Below, in pieces: positions 34,784-42,866 of a DNA stretch of 64,000 bases. The DNA comes from Sporisorium sorghi. Its lineage: Eukaryota > Basidiomycota > Ustilaginomycetes > Ustilaginales > Ustilaginaceae. Location: positions 124,001-188,000 of the forward strand of contig JALCCG010000002.1 in assembly GCA_023212695.1 (NCBI GenBank), given 5' to 3'. Each line of letters starts with the position of its first letter. The stretch's first letter is position 1. A program made the translations under genes and the position numbers. The notes under the pieces are model-generated. The model was not told where the DNA came from. It saw nothing but the letters and a program-made list of their open reading frames with translations, and did not search any database.

Positions 34784-35334
34784 TTCCATTCCTCCTCCTT
34801 CCAGGATTTCCGAATCCATTGCCTGGCCCGGTACAGCTTCGACTCCACGGTCTTCACCGTAACGTTCAGCTCGGTCGCAATCTGTTCATAATTTTTCTCA
34901 TCCAAATAAAAGGCCGTTATAATTTCTCGGTGATTGTCCGGCAGTTGTTCGATCTTCTCTCGAAGCTCTTCTCTTCGCTCCTTATGTATGAGCAGAGAGA
35001 CCACATCTTCGTCCCGGGAAGGGAGTTTATCCAGCACTTCATCATGTTCACCGGGCAGCTGCTCCGGTGGTTTACGGGAAAGCTTCCTCTTCATATCAAT
35101 CGCTTTATTTAGCGTGATGCGCGTAATCCAGGTTTTAAACCCTTCAGATCGGTACTGGGGGAGAGCTTTATATACTTGAATAAACACTTCCTGCGACGCA
35201 TCCTCCGCTTCCTTGGCATCCCGCAAAACCGAGTACGCCGTATGGAACACGTGCTGACTGTAATGGTTCACCAGTTCCCGAAAGGCTTCTTGCTCACCCT
35301 GCAGGATGCGCGTGATTAACGTTTCCGCATCAAT
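34780..35334 (-). CDS. ECF-family RNA polymerase sigma factor (probable ATT start)
   Basis: 184 aa if translation starts at the ATT at 35334, which lies 8 nt after a strong AAGGAGGGG site and gives the usual family N-terminus (D-A-E-T-L-I-T-R-I-L-Q-G-E-Q-E-A-F). The only standard start in frame is a GTG at 35391 without a Shine-Dalgarno, adding 19 residues. Region 2 (about 22-85) has D-A-S-Q-E-V-F-I-Q-V-Y-K-A-L; region 4 (about 125-180) has L-P-D-N-H-R-E-I-I and Y-E-Q-I-A-T-E-L-N-V-T-V-K-T-V-E-S-K-L-Y-R-A-R. First gene of a five-gene operon; anti-sigma follows with ATGA overlap. Confidence 0.9.
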   Translation of the reverse strand: MDAETLITRILQGEQEAFRELVNHYSQHVFHTAYSVLRDAKEAEDASQEVFIQVYKALPQYRSEGFKTWITRITLNKAIDMKRKLSRKPPEQLPGEHDEVLDKLPSRDEDVVSLLIHKERREELREKIEQLPDNHREIITAFYLDEKNYEQIATELNVTVKTVESKLYRARQWIRKSWKEEEWK

Positions 35335-35719
35335 AGCTCTCCCCTCCTTCCCAAATACAATAGACGTCAGCTTTGGCGGCTGCCCCTGCACTTTTTCAAA
35401 AAAAAATTTATATCATCAAAAAACGAAGTCCAAATGGCTAAAGCTGGTCCGCTTAGTCTTCCCAAATTCTCCAAACAAAAAAGAACGCCCATCGACGCCC
35501 TTTTTTAGAATTGATGATATAGACGACCGCAACCAGAATGTACAACTCCAAGTTACAGGATCATGCCGCTAAGCACAAAATAAAACGTTCATAACAACGT
35601 GCATGTCCATTACGGGGACCATTCCCTGTGAACGGGTAAACACGCCACCCATCATAAAGGCCACGCTATGATTTTATCATACGCCTCTATCATGATGGGA
35701 TCAACTGGACATTGATTGA
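35335..35719. other. Intergenic region between sigma gene and kinase gene
   Basis: No gene is supported. On the minus strand a TTTGGA (about 35429-35434) and TATAAA (about 35407-35412) pair, 16 bp apart, is a possible promoter for the sigma operon; no ECF-type GAAC...CGTC promoter was found by eye. A 9-bp inverted repeat (TATATCATC 35409-35417 / GATGATATA 35513-35521) flanks the kinase terminator. The rest (35522-35719) shows no structure I can support. Confidence 0.4.
35471..35506 (-). terminator. Probable terminator of the phosphotransferase gene
   Basis: An 11-bp stem (35477-35487 with 35496-35506) with two G-U pairs in the minus-strand RNA, an 8-nt loop and U-rich 3' flank. It is about 215 nt beyond the gene. 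Confidence 0.5.
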
Positions 35720-36730
35720 TTAGTCCACCGGCTGAACCACATTCAGCAAAAATGAACTCCCGTTCAAAAAAGCATGAATATAGGCTAAAGCATAGATCTG
35801 CTCACCCTTCAAGCCATCCGTCTCCCTTGGATTGGAGGCGTGATGGCTATAATTCTCCATCATAATCATAATGAAAAAACATTCCAAAGTCCGAATGAAA
35901 TCTGACTCCAGCTTCCGCACGCTCTTATAACCTTCAATCACCTTAAATCGCTGCTTCGGAACTAGTGACAGCATAACCGCCGCCAGATCATAAAGAAAAT
36001 AACCGAAGCCACATCTGCCAAAATCAATCGGTTGTGGACACTGTCCTGCAAACACGATATTCCCCAAATGTAAATCGGCATGAATGAGACCATAACTTCC
36101 ATCATGAGCGGTCATAGCGTTAAGCTCTGATAAAACCTTCTCAGCGGCACGCTGATACAGTGCCCAAGAAACTTCTGACATAAAGGTTTCTGCGTATCGC
36201 TCCAGCTTGGCAACAGCTGTTCTATAGCTGTCTATCCCCCATGTGGGCCTAGTAAAAGCAGAAGGCCTATCAAAACCGATGGCTGCTTCGTGTAGTCCCG
36301 CAATCATGGACCCAACCTGAAAAGCTTGAACCTCTGTAAGTTTATCGATGACATGCTCGCCATCCATCCACCTCATGATAGTGACATAGGGAGATCGGAA
36401 TCCTCGGTCCGTGTCGATCTTCATCACTCTTAACCCATTGGAAGCGACTACACCTGTCGGTACTGTGATTCCTGTTGCAATAAGGTCATCCAGAAATTGA
36501 AGTTCCGATTCGATTTCATTCCTGCTCCATCGGTCTGAATGAATCCGCAACAAATATGTTTCTTCCAAGTTAGTCCGGATTTGATATGTAATTGTATCCG
36601 ATAGGCCGATAAATTTAATGCCAACCCATTGCAAGTTATAGGACTGAAGTGCAGACATGGCAACCTTCTCAGCTCTTGCAAGCAGTCTACCCCGCTGCTC
36701 TTCGTTTTCAAATTGAAAAAAATCATCCAC
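35720..36730 (-). CDS. Aminoglycoside-phosphotransferase-fold kinase-like protein (APH family)
   Basis: 336 aa. APH/choline-kinase fold: catalytic loop I-H217-A-D219-L-H-L-G-N224 and D236-F-G metal motif are intact, so it is probably an active small-molecule kinase. The N-terminal lobe has the T-Y-L-L-R-I-H strand expected for the ATP-binding Lys/Arg region. The substrate is unknown; homologues include homoserine kinase-like and antibiotic kinases, and resistance should not be assumed. ATG with GAGAGG upstream. It stands alone. Confidence 0.85.
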   Translation of the reverse strand: MDDFFQFENEEQRGRLLARAEKVAMSALQSYNLQWVGIKFIGLSDTITYQIRTNLEETYLLRIHSDRWSRNEIESELQFLDDLIATGITVPTGVVASNGLRVMKIDTDRGFRSPYVTIMRWMDGEHVIDKLTEVQAFQVGSMIAGLHEAAIGFDRPSAFTRPTWGIDSYRTAVAKLERYAETFMSEVSWALYQRAAEKVLSELNAMTAHDGSYGLIHADLHLGNIVFAGQCPQPIDFGRCGFGYFLYDLAAVMLSLVPKQRFKVIEGYKSVRKLESDFIRTLECFFIMIMMENYSHHASNPRETDGLKGEQIYALAYIHAFLNGSSFLLNVVQPVD

Positions 36731-36835
36731 GGTCTCACCTCTCCTTGATTCGTTACAACGTTCCTGACTTATTATACTGGCGCAGTCCTGCCAAGCCTAT
36801 ATAACAAATGGATTGAAAAGATTTTTATTGGCATA

Positions 36836-36872
36836 ACAAAAAGCCACATCAGAATCGAGTCCAATGTGACTT
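36836..36872 (-). terminator. Terminator of the CD3324-family gene
   Basis: A 9-bp stem (36841-36849 with 36864-36872, one G-U in the minus-strand RNA), 14-nt loop, then U-rich sequence. It lies just past the stop codon. Confidence 0.7.
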
Positions 36873-36876
36873 GTCA

Positions 36877-37146
36877 TTACTTGTTTTTGGTATATACGAT
36901 TTTTTTGATCGAATCGCAGGATAGACAAAATTGAGAAGAAAGCTCATCGATCGTGGTACCCGAAGCAAACTTTTGCCGGATTTCCAGGTTTCTCGTTTTC
37001 AGATATACCCGGCTGCCGGAATTTTCTCCCCATTTCTTGCGCAATCCTTCAGGTTTCGGGATGTACACCATCCCGCCCTGTACATATTTCTGAACTTCCT
37101 TTAGCAATTCTTCTGGAAGTATAATATCCGCGTTTATATATTTCAT
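36877..37146 (-). CDS. CD3324-family small protein with C-terminal HTH
   Basis: 89 aa. M-K-Y-I-N-A-D-I-I-L-P-E-E-L-L-K-E-V-Q at the start, P-E-G-L-R-K-K-W-G-E-N-S-G-S-R in the middle and a probable helix-turn-helix at about 63-85 (T-I-D-E-L-S-S-Q-F-C-L-S-C-D-S-I-K-K-I-V). The pattern matches the CD3324-like family of Firmicutes, related to Mor-type activators; it probably binds DNA. No partner gene is obvious. Confidence 0.75.
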   Translation of the reverse strand: MKYINADIILPEELLKEVQKYVQGGMVYIPKPEGLRKKWGENSGSRVYLKTRNLEIRQKFASGTTIDELSSQFCLSCDSIKKIVYTKNK

Positions 37147-37187
37147 GGTAAGCTCTGCTCCTTAAAATTAAAATAAAGGTTTTAAGG

Positions 37188-37295
37188 ATGCAAAGTCCAT
37201 TAGATAAACGGCCTCTCTACACGAGGTAATCAGGCGGCAACTTTCTTATCGCTCCATGCAAACAACCGCCGTTGTTCATCAAATAGACTTTGCAT
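37188..37295. repeat. 10-bp inverted repeat flanking part of a small open frame
   Basis: ATGCAAAGTC (37188-37197) and its exact reverse complement (37286-37295) are 88 bp apart in an otherwise poorly conserved-looking stretch. The right copy lies inside the possible small ORF at 37230-37322. No target-site duplication or transposon-like ends were seen. Confidence 0.5.
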
Positions 37296-37322
37296 AGAGC
37301 TCATCTGCAATCTTCCCTTCAT
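37230..37322 (-). CDS. Possible 30-aa small ORF
   Basis: MKGRLQMSSMQSLFDEQRRL... ending in A-W-S-D-K-K-V-A-A. A strong GGGAGGGG site lies 8 nt upstream of this ATG (another ATG two codons earlier is too close to it). The peptide is short, basic and without a membrane helix. There is no other evidence that it is expressed; the only reason to list it is the quality of the Shine-Dalgarno. Confidence 0.35.
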   Translation of the reverse strand: MKGRLQMSSMQSLFDEQRRLFAWSDKKVAA

Positions 37323-37442
37323 AATCATGCCCCTCCCTTCAAAATAATGACATTCCGACTGGTTATGACCATTATAACCGATCATACGCCGAAATCGAAA
37401 TGAAGTTGTTCATGTTCCCGGTTTCCGCCCTTCTTCAAACCA

Positions 37443-37691
37443 CTATCGTGTAAAAGATTGCATCAGCTCTTTCACCGTTTTGACATAATGGGTTGGCTGG
37501 CATGCCGTCAGCTTGTCCTCTGATCCATATCCATAACCAACAGCCATACTGTGTACCCCGCAGTTAAAGGCACCAATCAGATCATGCTTCCGGTCTCCAA
37601 TCATCACGGCGTCCGAGGCATGGATATGGCATGTATCCAGAACGTACTGGATAACCTCGGTTCTGTCGGATCGGGTTCCGTCAAGCTCAAG
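37443..37691 (-). pseudogene. 5'-truncated HAD phosphatase (phosphoglycolate phosphatase-like) remnant
   Basis: An open frame of 82 codons without a start encodes the C-terminal third of a HAD hydrolase: L-E-L-D-G-T-R-S-D-R-T-E-V-I-Q at the beginning, then the motif IV region V-M-I-G-D-R-K-H-D-L-I-G-A, then V-G-Y-G-Y-G-S and the usual tail, ending in TAG. An in-frame TGA lies directly before the first codon, and the upstream DNA is the 3' end of an unrelated, intact HAD gene (37687-38376). The N-terminal two thirds, with the nucleophile Asp, are missing, so it is a decayed remnant joined by deletion or recombination. Confidence 0.85.
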
Positions 37692-38376
37692 TCAAATCCT
37701 TGATCTGCAGAAGATCACTGATGATATAAGAAGGACGATGATGATCATGCAAAACTTTGCCTCGACGATTATAATAGCAAAAATCAATGCCGGCACGCAC
37801 AGCTCCTTCATAATCATCCGTGAGTGAATCCCCTATGTACAATACCTCACTCGGACTTAACGCCAATTCCCTCAAGGCCATCTCAAAAATCAACGGATCC
37901 GGCTTCCAGCACTTCACCTCGTCCGAGATGATAAAGGAGTCAAAATAATGAAACAAGCCCCCTGTCGTAAGACGCTGGCGCTGTGCTTCACCTATGCCAT
38001 TGGAAATCACTCCAAGCGCAAATTTTCCATGCAGATGCTCCAGAATCAAATCGGCGTTAGGCTCCTTATGATCAGAACCGCAAAAGAATCCCCAGTATGT
38101 TTCCGAGATCTCCCTGAACTGATTGAAATCCCGCTTCAAACCCAGAAAGGTGTCCGTGAACGAATGCTCCAGCACCTGTCTGATGTCGTGATTATTCCGG
38201 GTGCGGTTCATCCAGTATTGGAAGTTAATCGGACCAAAGACACTCCAGAACTCATCCCAAGTCAGATCCTCATGCAGTCGGTAATGTTCAAGCGCTTGCT
38301 GCATACACGTCTGCTCGCTCTGATTGTAATCCAGCAGCGTGTTATCCAGATCAAAAATAATGGCTTTATATTTCAT
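37687..38376 (-). CDS. HAD-superfamily phosphatase (YjjG-like pyrimidine nucleotidase type)
   Basis: 229 aa. Complete HAD set: D9-L-D11-N-T motif I, I-S-N-G motif II, K-P-D-P motif III (C-W-K-P-D-P-L-I-F) and G-D-S-L-T-D-D motif IV, with a helical cap rich in Trp/Phe. The cap and length suit the YjjG/YfnB branch, which dephosphorylates noncanonical nucleotides, but the substrate is a guess. The RBS GAGGAGAGAG is adequate. Its 3' end abuts a remnant of a second, different HAD gene. Confidence 0.88.
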   Translation of the reverse strand: MKYKAIIFDLDNTLLDYNQSEQTCMQQALEHYRLHEDLTWDEFWSVFGPINFQYWMNRTRNNHDIRQVLEHSFTDTFLGLKRDFNQFREISETYWGFFCGSDHKEPNADLILEHLHGKFALGVISNGIGEAQRQRLTTGGLFHYFDSFIISDEVKCWKPDPLIFEMALRELALSPSEVLYIGDSLTDDYEGAVRAGIDFCYYNRRGKVLHDHHRPSYIISDLLQIKDLT

Positions 38377-38521
38377 GTCTCTCTCTCCTCACATCCGGTT
38401 GCAGTAAATAGATGAATTCGCTGATGCAGGAATATTCTCCTGCTTCTGATAGCTCCTGTCTGCACCTCCCATTTTCAACTATATAAAAAAACAGCCATCA
38501 ATCCAATCAAATAGCGGATAG

Positions 38522-38551
38522 CAAAAAAAGCACGTCCATATGGACGTGCTT
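38522..38551 (-). terminator. Terminator of dnaD (perfect 24-bp palindrome)
   Basis: 38528-38551 is a perfect palindrome (10-bp stem, ATAT loop) with an A-run on the plus-strand left side, so U follows the hairpin in the minus-strand RNA. It ends 3 nt before the dnaD stop codon. Confidence 0.85.
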
Positions 38552-38554
38552 CAT

Positions 38555-39301
38555 CTATCTTCCGATATTCCTGAATTTCTGCGTATAAGCTTTGGCATCC
38601 TGCGCGGTGCGTACACGATTGCGGCTCCATTCGAGCAAGATACGGTCGATATAGCGGAAATGAAGCTTGCCCGCAAATACCGCTTCCTTCAGAGCTAACA
38701 ATATCAACTCGTCCGGATATCGGTCCGCATCGACCCAACCGGAGATGGTCTCCAGCTCCATGGGCGATAAGGGACGGCCGAACTCTTTTTCGAATATCGA
38801 GAACAAATTTCGTTCTTCCTTCTCAGGCGTTGACTTCTCCGAGTCCGTTCCTTTGCCGGAAACCGGACGGGCATTTAATAGCGGGGACGCAAACGTGGTT
38901 CCATCAGCGCTCATCTCCTTGCCCTCTTCAGCCAGGCAAGAAGCGAGCCTCTCATACAATCCATTCAGATTGTAGCGCTCATAATGAATCCCCTGTGTCT
39001 CGTCCACATACTCATCAATGCCGAGCAGCCCTTCCTTCATCAAGCGCTGCAGGCTTGTGGCGATGAAAGAAGCCGGAGCTCCCGTTACGTCCGAAAGCTC
39101 CTCCAGCGAAGGAAACGTCTTGAACTCCACCTGCTGATATCCGATCAGATGTATGAGCAGCATTGCTTCACGGTCGCTTAAACCGATGGAACGATAATAC
39201 CGAAGCAACGCGTAAGGGATAAGGGTCATCCCTTGGCTCATGCCGGCAGCTGCGCCCGCTGTCCACCCTTTCACGCCGGTGTCAGCGTTGCCGTGGTCCA
39301 T
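38555..39301 (-). CDS. dnaD: DNA replication initiation protein DnaD
   Basis: 248 aa from the ATG at 39301 (GAGAGGTGAG upstream). N-terminal winged-helix DDBH1 (about 20-115) with L-I-P-Y-A-L-L-R-Y-Y and L-S-D-R-E-A-M-L-L-I-H-L; a polar linker; C-terminal DDBH2 (about 165-235) ending Y-I-D-R-I-L-L-E-W-S-R-N. DnaD recruits the helicase loader to oriC and restart sites. It follows asnS by 18 nt as in B. subtilis, but nth is not downstream; HAD and other genes are. Confidence 0.93.
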   Translation of the reverse strand: MDHGNADTGVKGWTAGAAAGMSQGMTLIPYALLRYYRSIGLSDREAMLLIHLIGYQQVEFKTFPSLEELSDVTGAPASFIATSLQRLMKEGLLGIDEYVDETQGIHYERYNLNGLYERLASCLAEEGKEMSADGTTFASPLLNARPVSGKGTDSEKSTPEKEERNLFSIFEKEFGRPLSPMELETISGWVDADRYPDELILLALKEAVFAGKLHFRYIDRILLEWSRNRVRTAQDAKAYTQKFRNIGR

Positions 39302-39319
39302 AGACTCACCTCTCACAGC

Positions 39320-40615
39320 TTACGGATACAACCGGTACAAGGTCCGTGGGAACGGAATAGTCTCACGTACATGATCCAAACCGCAAATCCAGGCAACGGT
39401 ACGCTCCAGACCTAAGCCAAAACCGGAATGAGGGACTGTACCGTATTTACGCAGATCCATGTACCATTGATACGTTTCCATCGACAGCTCATGCTCCTTG
39501 AAGCGCTCTTCAAGCAGCTGCGGATCGTCTATCCGCTGCGAGCCGCCGATAATCTCGCCATAGCCTTCCGGTGCGATCATATCCGCACACAGCACCACTT
39601 CAGGACGATTCGGATCCGGCTTCATGTAGAATGCTTTGATCCCTGCCGGATAGTGTGTTATAAAGACCGGCTTATCATATTTCTCCGCGATAGCCGTTTC
39701 GTGTGGTGCTCCGAAGTCCTCACCCCAAGGGATATCGAAACCTTGCGTATGCAGGAATTCAATTGCCTCGTCGTACGTAATTCGAGGGAATGGTGCCTGT
39801 ATCGCCTCAAGCTTGGAAATGTCGCGACCGATTGCCTCAAGCTCCTGACGGCAGTTCTTAACTACGGATTGCACCACATAACTAATGAACTGCTCTTGTA
39901 CCTGAAGGCTCTCCTCATGGTCTGTGAAGGCCATCTCAGGCTCAATCATCCAGAACTCAATCAGGTGACGACGGGTTTTGGATTTCTCGGCACGGAACGT
40001 AGGACCGAAGGAGTATACCTTACCGAGTGCCATAGCAGCGGCCTCCATGTACAGCTGTCCGCTTTGCGTCAAATAAGCATCCTCTTCAAAATACTTCGTA
40101 TGGAACAGGTTTGTTGTCCCCTCCGCCGAAGTTGGTGTCAAAATCGGAGGATCCACAAGGGTAAATCCGTTCGTGTCAAAATATGCTTGAACCGCACGGA
40201 TGATTTCGGCGCGGATCACCATAATTGCCCGTTGCTTCTGTGTGCGAAGCCACAGATGACGATGGTCCATCAAATAATCGACACCATGCTCTTTAGGGGT
40301 AATCGGATAGTTTTCCGTAAGATGAATAATTTCAATGCCGGTAACCGTCATCTCGTAACCCGACTGACTGCGCGGCTCTTCACGTATCACACCCGTCACA
40401 TACAAAGAGCTCTCTTGTGTCAGGCTTTTCGCGTCATCCCATACCTGCTCGGATACTTCGCTCTTCACAACAACACCCTGGATATATCCCGATCCATCGC
40501 GAAGCTGCAGGAACTGAATCTTCCCGCTGGAACGCTTGTTGTTAATCCAGGCGCCGATCGTGACGGTCTCACCGACATGCTGGTTGACGTTACGAATCAC
40601 ACTTTTGGTGGCCAT
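39320..40615 (-). CDS. asnS: Asparaginyl-tRNA synthetase
   Basis: 431 aa class II synthetase. N-terminal OB-fold anticodon-binding domain with [22 protein letters not shown]; motif 2 [17 protein letters not shown]; motif 3 [12 protein letters not shown]. The signature W-M-I-E-P-E-M-A-F fits AsnRS rather than AspRS. GGGAG site upstream. It lies between ackA and dnaD. Confidence 0.95.
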   Translation of the reverse strand: MATKSVIRNVNQHVGETVTIGAWINNKRSSGKIQFLQLRDGSGYIQGVVVKSEVSEQVWDDAKSLTQESSLYVTGVIREEPRSQSGYEMTVTGIEIIHLTENYPITPKEHGVDYLMDHRHLWLRTQKQRAIMVIRAEIIRAVQAYFDTNGFTLVDPPILTPTSAEGTTNLFHTKYFEEDAYLTQSGQLYMEAAAMALGKVYSFGPTFRAEKSKTRRHLIEFWMIEPEMAFTDHEESLQVQEQFISYVVQSVVKNCRQELEAIGRDISKLEAIQAPFPRITYDEAIEFLHTQGFDIPWGEDFGAPHETAIAEKYDKPVFITHYPAGIKAFYMKPDPNRPEVVLCADMIAPEGYGEIIGGSQRIDDPQLLEERFKEHELSMETYQWYMDLRKYGTVPHSGFGLGLERTVAWICGLDHVRETIPFPRTLYRLYP

Positions 40616-40645
40616 GCTTAAATCTCTCCCTTATATCACTACTAT

Positions 40646-41854
40646 TTAACGGTTAGAAGCTTGTACGATACGATGCGTATCCCGAGCAATAACCAATTCC
40701 TCGTTGGTAGGAACCACGAGAACCTCTACCTTGGAATTCGCCGTTGAAATACGACGCGGCTCGCCGGAACGAATGCTGTTCAGCTCCTCATCCAATTCTA
40801 CTCCGAGATAGGTAAGCTGCTCAAGCACTCTTTGACGAAGAACGATCGAATTCTCGCCAACTCCCGCGGTAAACACGATAACGTCCACACCGTTCATTGC
40901 CGCAGCATAAGAGCCGATGTATTTACGAACACGATATTCATACATATCAAAAGCCAATGTCGAATTCGGATCGCCCTTCTCCATGCCTTCCGTGATCTCG
41001 CGCATATCGCTGCTGATTCCGGAAATCGCCAGCAGTCCGCTGTGCTTGTTCAGCATCGAGTTTACTTCATTGACGGTCAATTCTTCCTTGTTCATGACAA
41101 ACGGAACGATTGCAGGGTCCAAATCACCGCTGCGGGTACCCATCATCAGACCTTCCAGCGGGGTCATGCCCATGGAGGTATCGATAGATTTTCCGCCTTT
41201 AACAGCTGTCAGGGAAGCGCCGTTGCCGATATGACAGGTAATGATCTTCAAATCCTCGAGCGGGCGGTCCAGGAACTCTGCTGCTGCCTGGCTGACATAA
41301 GCATGGGATGTTCCGTGCGCACCGTAACGACGTACTTTGTATTTATTATAAAGAACTCTCGGAATAGCGTATAGATACGATTTTTCCGGCATGGTTTGGT
41401 GGAATGCCGTATCAAATACAACCACCTGCGGCACGCCCGGCATATTCGTTTCTGCAGCCTTAATTCCCATCATGGACGCCGGATTATGAAGCGGAGCCAA
41501 GTCAAACAAACGGCGAATCTCGGCTTTTGCATCGCTATCTACAAGCGCGGACGCTTTGAAAGATTCACCGCCATGGACCACGCGGTGACCGACAGCCTGA
41601 ATGTTCTCGATGGAGTCAATAACACCATGTTCTTCATTAGTCAGCATGCCAAGCACCTTGCGGATGGCCGTTGTATGCTCCAGAATTTCGCTAACCTCGG
41701 TTACGTCCTGTTTTCCGGTCGGCTTATGGGTCAAAATGGAGGAATCCATACCGATCCGCTCAACGAGCCCTTTGGCCAGTACGGATTCATCTGTCATGTT
41801 GTACAATTGATACTTCAGTGAAGAGCTGCCTGCGTTGATTACGAGAATATTCAT
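40646..41854 (-). CDS. ackA: Acetate kinase
   Basis: 402 aa. ATP + acetate to acetyl phosphate + ADP. M-N-I-L-V-I-N-A-G-S-S-S-L-K-Y at the N-terminus, G-H-R-V-V-H-G-G, F-D-T-A-F-H, G-A-H-G-T-S-H, and I-T-C-H-I-G-N-G-A-S signature segments of the ASKHA fold. It overlaps the upstream hydroxyacyl-CoA dehydrogenase gene by 4 bp. Pta is not in the window. The pairing with a short-chain hydroxyacyl-CoA dehydrogenase is unusual. Confidence 0.95.
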   Translation of the reverse strand: MNILVINAGSSSLKYQLYNMTDESVLAKGLVERIGMDSSILTHKPTGKQDVTEVSEILEHTTAIRKVLGMLTNEEHGVIDSIENIQAVGHRVVHGGESFKASALVDSDAKAEIRRLFDLAPLHNPASMMGIKAAETNMPGVPQVVVFDTAFHQTMPEKSYLYAIPRVLYNKYKVRRYGAHGTSHAYVSQAAAEFLDRPLEDLKIITCHIGNGASLTAVKGGKSIDTSMGMTPLEGLMMGTRSGDLDPAIVPFVMNKEELTVNEVNSMLNKHSGLLAISGISSDMREITEGMEKGDPNSTLAFDMYEYRVRKYIGSYAAAMNGVDVIVFTAGVGENSIVLRQRVLEQLTYLGVELDEELNSIRSGEPRRISTANSKVEVLVVPTNEELVIARDTHRIVQASNR

Positions 41855-42723
41855 ACCCGGTCACCATCCTTGTCGTACTTGAAAAAGCCTTCTCCGGTTT
41901 TGACGCCCAGTTGTCCTGCGCGAACCATTTTCTTCAAGACAATCGATGGACGGTATTTCAGCTCGCCATACTCGCGGAACATCCGCTCCAGCGCCGCAAG
42001 AATGGAATCAAGACCAAAGCGGTCTGCCATCTCCAGCGGCCCGTGCTGGAAGTTATAACCAATTCTCATCGCATCGTCGATATCTTCTGCCGAAGCCACG
42101 CCTTCTTGAAGCAGATGCATTGCTTCATTGATGAGGAGCGTGATCATGCGTGTTGTAACGAAGCCTGGGGATTCATAAACCATGATGCCTTTTTTATCGG
42201 AAACTTCCTCGACAAAGCGTTTCGTTTCCGTGAACGTATGATCGGAAGTTTTCAGACCGCGGATAATTTCAACCAGATCTACCTTGGAAACAGGATGTAT
42301 GAAGTGCATGCCAATAACACGCTCAGGATATTTGGTAGAGCTGGCGAGCTCCGTCAAACTAAGCGTGGATGTATTACTTGCTAATATCACATGGCTGGGA
42401 CATACTTGATCCAGCTGTGTAAACACTTCTTTTTTCGCTTCCAAGTCCTCTATAATGGTCTCAATCACCATATCGCAGGTGCTAAGCTCGGCAAAATGAG
42501 TTACTTTTTGAATCCGGTTCAGTATCAGTTTCTTCTCTGCTTGGGTAATTCCCCACTTCTCCAGCTGTTTATCTAGACTGGTCTCAATCATTCGGTATGA
42601 ATAGTCCAGTTTCTCTGGAGTTTTCTCTACGAGCAGTACGTCAAGACCCTTTGCAGCCAGCATCTCCGCAATGCCCTGTCCCATGGTCCCGCCGCCTACA
42701 ACGCCGATTTTTTTGAAGTACAT
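41851..42723 (-). CDS. 3-hydroxyacyl-CoA (3-hydroxybutyryl-CoA) dehydrogenase
   Basis: 290 aa. NAD-binding G-V-V-G-G-G-T-M-G-Q-G-I-A at the N-terminus, the H-F-I-H-P-V catalytic His segment (about 139-144) with partner Glu, N-T-S-T-L-S and the C-terminal helical domain (G-Y-N-F-Q-H-G-P-L-E-M-A-D). Typical of the Hbd/MmgB family, interconverting acetoacetyl-CoA and 3-hydroxybutyryl-CoA. Translationally coupled to ackA (4-bp overlap), suggesting a small fermentation/energy module. Substrate chain length is inferred. Confidence 0.9.
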   Translation of the reverse strand: MYFKKIGVVGGGTMGQGIAEMLAAKGLDVLLVEKTPEKLDYSYRMIETSLDKQLEKWGITQAEKKLILNRIQKVTHFAELSTCDMVIETIIEDLEAKKEVFTQLDQVCPSHVILASNTSTLSLTELASSTKYPERVIGMHFIHPVSKVDLVEIIRGLKTSDHTFTETKRFVEEVSDKKGIMVYESPGFVTTRMITLLINEAMHLLQEGVASAEDIDDAMRIGYNFQHGPLEMADRFGLDSILAALERMFREYGELKYRPSIVLKKMVRAGQLGVKTGEGFFKYDKDGDRV

Positions 42724-42829
42724 GGTTTCTACTCCACCCTTTCCTTATCTCTATACTTTATTGTACCCCATTTGTCGAAAAATACAGTTTAGAGCACAAA
42801 GTATAATAATATCTTAGCACGACAAAAAA

Positions 42830-42866
42830 GTAAAAAAAAATAACCAGCATAACAATTTATGCTGGT
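42830..42866 (-). terminator. Terminator of the FtsH-like gene
   Basis: A perfect 10-bp stem (42843-42852 with 42857-42866), CAAT loop, long A-run on the plus side at 42827-42842. The stem starts inside the last codons of the gene. Confidence 0.85.

Noticed and set aside
35409..35521. 9-bp inverted repeat TATATCATC/GATGATATA around the kinase terminator
   Set aside because: Too far apart (95 bp) and AT-rich; likely chance.
39428..40621. A 397-codon plus-strand open frame opposite asnS
   Set aside because: It is fully antisense to asnS, has no family signature and no plausible Shine-Dalgarno; a shadow of the real gene.
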